DNA of 64,000 bases from Thalassococcus sp. S3 (GTDB taxonomy: Bacteria; Pseudomonadota; Alphaproteobacteria; Rhodobacterales; Rhodobacteraceae), in NCBI RefSeq assembly GCF_004216475.1, contig NZ_CP022303.1, positions 3,100,001-3,164,000 on the forward strand, written 5' to 3'. Under the pieces are notes generated by a model. It was given only the letters and a program-made list of their open reading frames with translations. It did not search any database and was not told the origin of the DNA. Positions within the stretch are counted from its first letter, which is position 1. Every line of letters begins with the position of its first letter. The position numbers were made by a program, and so were the translations under genes. Below, piece after piece: positions 62,941 to 64,000 of this stretch.

Positions 62941-64000
62941 GTGAAACATGCTTTCTTCCTGACGACAGCCGTGGCTCTGACCCTGCCGGCATTCGCGGGG
63001 GCGCATGAGCTGCGCTACCGTCTGGTGGTCGCGGATTCAGAAGCCCCCCAGATCAGCGTGCTGGACGTCGGTGCGGACACTGATCCCATGACATTCGAGA
63101 TCGCATCCCCCGCCCGTGTCCATCTGGGGCCCGATGGGCGCCATGCCTGGGCGGTGCAAGGCGAGGCCGGCGTGGTGCAGGTGCTGGATACCGGTCTGAT
63201 CGAGGAAGATCATGGCGATCACTCCGCCTTGATCCTGGAAGCGCCCGCGCTTCTGCCCGGTTCCGCGACGGGAGAGCGGCCGGTTCATTTCAATATGGAT
63301 GATGACACCGTTGCGATCTTCTGGGACGGCAGCGGCACGGCAACGTTGCATGAAAATGCCACGGCTGCGTCTGGCGATCTCAGCGCGCATGCAACGATCG
63401 ACACCGGAAAACCACATCATGGCGTGGCCGTTCCGGTCGGCGACCACATGTTGATCACGCTCCCACCTGAAGGTGAGGGCCTGCCCGATGCGCTTGCCGT
63501 GGTCGGAGCGGACGGAGCGGAGATGTCGCGCGTCGATTGCCTCAACTTGCATGGTGAGGGCAAGGCCGGCGGCTTCATCGCATTCGGATGCCAGGATGGC
63601 GTCGCGATCTTTGATACGTCGCAAACCCCACCCACGGGCCGCTTTGTCGCCTATCCGGATGACGCGCCCGAAGGCGGAATGGTACGCCTCTTGCTCAGCC
63701 CGCGCGATACGCTGGCACTGGTCGGCAATTTCGGGACGGACCATCTGACAATTTTCGACCCGTCTGCGGAAAGCGGCGACTTTACCTTCGTCGCCTCCCC
63801 AGTGCCCGGCATGGCCTTCGCCCTGAACGACAGCGGCATGGAGGGCTTTTCCATTCTGTCGGATGGTCGGCTGGTGCATTTCTCCGCCCTTACGGGGCGT
63901 ATCCTGGGCGAAGCGACCGGCATTGTCGGTCCTTACGCGATGGAGCGTGGCGTGATCCGGCCCATGATGGATGTCACGGGTGACCGGGTCGCGATCTCAG
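62941..64000 (+). CDS. aztD: AztD-type periplasmic zinc metallochaperone (3' end beyond window)
   Basis: About 353 residues are visible. A signal peptide (MKHAFFLTTAVALTLPAFAGA) precedes a beta-propeller with YncE-like repeats (RYRLVVADSEAPQISVLDVG, VHLGPDGRHAWAVQGEAGVV) and a histidine- and aspartate-rich loop EEDHGDH that suits zinc binding. In Paracoccus AztD passes zinc to the binding protein AztC of an ABC importer; aztABC may follow outside the window. It lies 11 bp after zigA in the same operon. Confidence 0.85.
   Translation, partial: MKHAFFLTTAVALTLPAFAGAHELRYRLVVADSEAPQISVLDVGADTDPMTFEIASPARVHLGPDGRHAWAVQGEAGVVQVLDTGLIEEDHGDHSALILEAPALLPGSATGERPVHFNMDDDTVAIFWDGSGTATLHENATAASGDLSAHATIDTGKPHHGVAVPVGDHMLITLPPEGEGLPDALAVVGADGAEMSRVDCLNLHGEGKAGGFIAFGCQDGVAIFDTSQTPPTGRFVAYPDDAPEGGMVRLLLSPRDTLALVGNFGTDHLTIFDPSAESGDFTFVASPVPGMAFALNDSGMEGFSILSDGRLVHFSALTGRILGEATGIVGPYAMERGVIRPMMDVTGDRVAIS

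Overview
The window looks like a chromosomal segment of a Rhodobacterales (Roseobacter-group) alphaproteobacterium. The GC-rich coding sequence, a canonical sox thiosulfate-oxidation cluster, a PhoX phosphatase behind a Pho box, two RTX proteins, an AztD-type zinc chaperone locus and a B12-binding/BciB-like gene pair all fit that group. This taxonomy is inferred from gene content, not from a marker gene.

Layout. 1-8850: sox locus. soxC-B-A-Z-Y-X and soxW-V run leftward, while soxS, a GlcG/HbpS-like gene, soxR and a YeeE/YedE transporter run rightward. Two related 30-bp sites lie in front of soxX and between soxV and soxS, and an array of TTTCGTACGAAA-type palindromes precedes the transporter. 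8884-11060: Pho box, phoX and a terminator. 11277-15715: BciB-like reductase, B12-binding regulator, DUF805, DUF849 and SDR genes. 15743-22400: accessory zone ending at tRNA-Ser(UGA). It holds a complete IS1595-family element with a perfect 8-bp target duplication and two passenger genes, the frameshifted HTH gene it landed in, an XRE regulator/MFS pair, a decayed LysR gene and a decayed serine recombinase. 22626-29247: housekeeping run (SPOR lipoprotein, D,D-carboxypeptidase, tmk, holB, tatD, MBL hydrolase, AEC transporter). 29487-31946: 819-aa RTX protein. 32264-38392: cyanate locus (cynS, DUF1348 gene, ABC transporter) with a divergent PAS/AAA+ regulator whose GAFTGA loop reads GTFPGA; a 31-bp near-perfect palindrome lies between them. 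38595-41120: ABC-2 exporter with a divergent membrane LytTR regulator. 41173-49894: ECF sigma, anti-sigma and S8 protease operon divergent from a 2016-aa RTX protein; both upstream regions carry TTTGAACCTT. 50033-60260: mixed small genes and relics (AraC remnant, kinase, SRPBCC, VOC, AlkD-like, MscS, CreA, App1, SpoIIAA-like, TetR with SnoaL-like) and a decayed patch with a (TCTGG)9 repeat. 60386-64000: probable zinc-starvation operon behind a Zur-like palindrome (CobW GTPase, a 60-aa coupled ORF, ZigA-type GTPase, AztD cut by the window end).

How the genes work together: SoxAX, YZ, B and CD oxidise thiosulfate in the periplasm; SoxV, W and S supply reductant; SoxR probably controls the locus; and the YeeE/YedE protein probably imports a sulfur species. 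The cyn genes import and decompose cyanate to ammonia and CO2. The zinc operon probably keeps zinc enzymes metallated when zinc is scarce. The strongest candidates for unusual biology are the ECF/protease/giant-RTX module, the cyanate regulator with its altered loop and large palindrome, the small coupled ORF of the zinc operon, and the palindrome array upstream of the YeeE/YedE gene.
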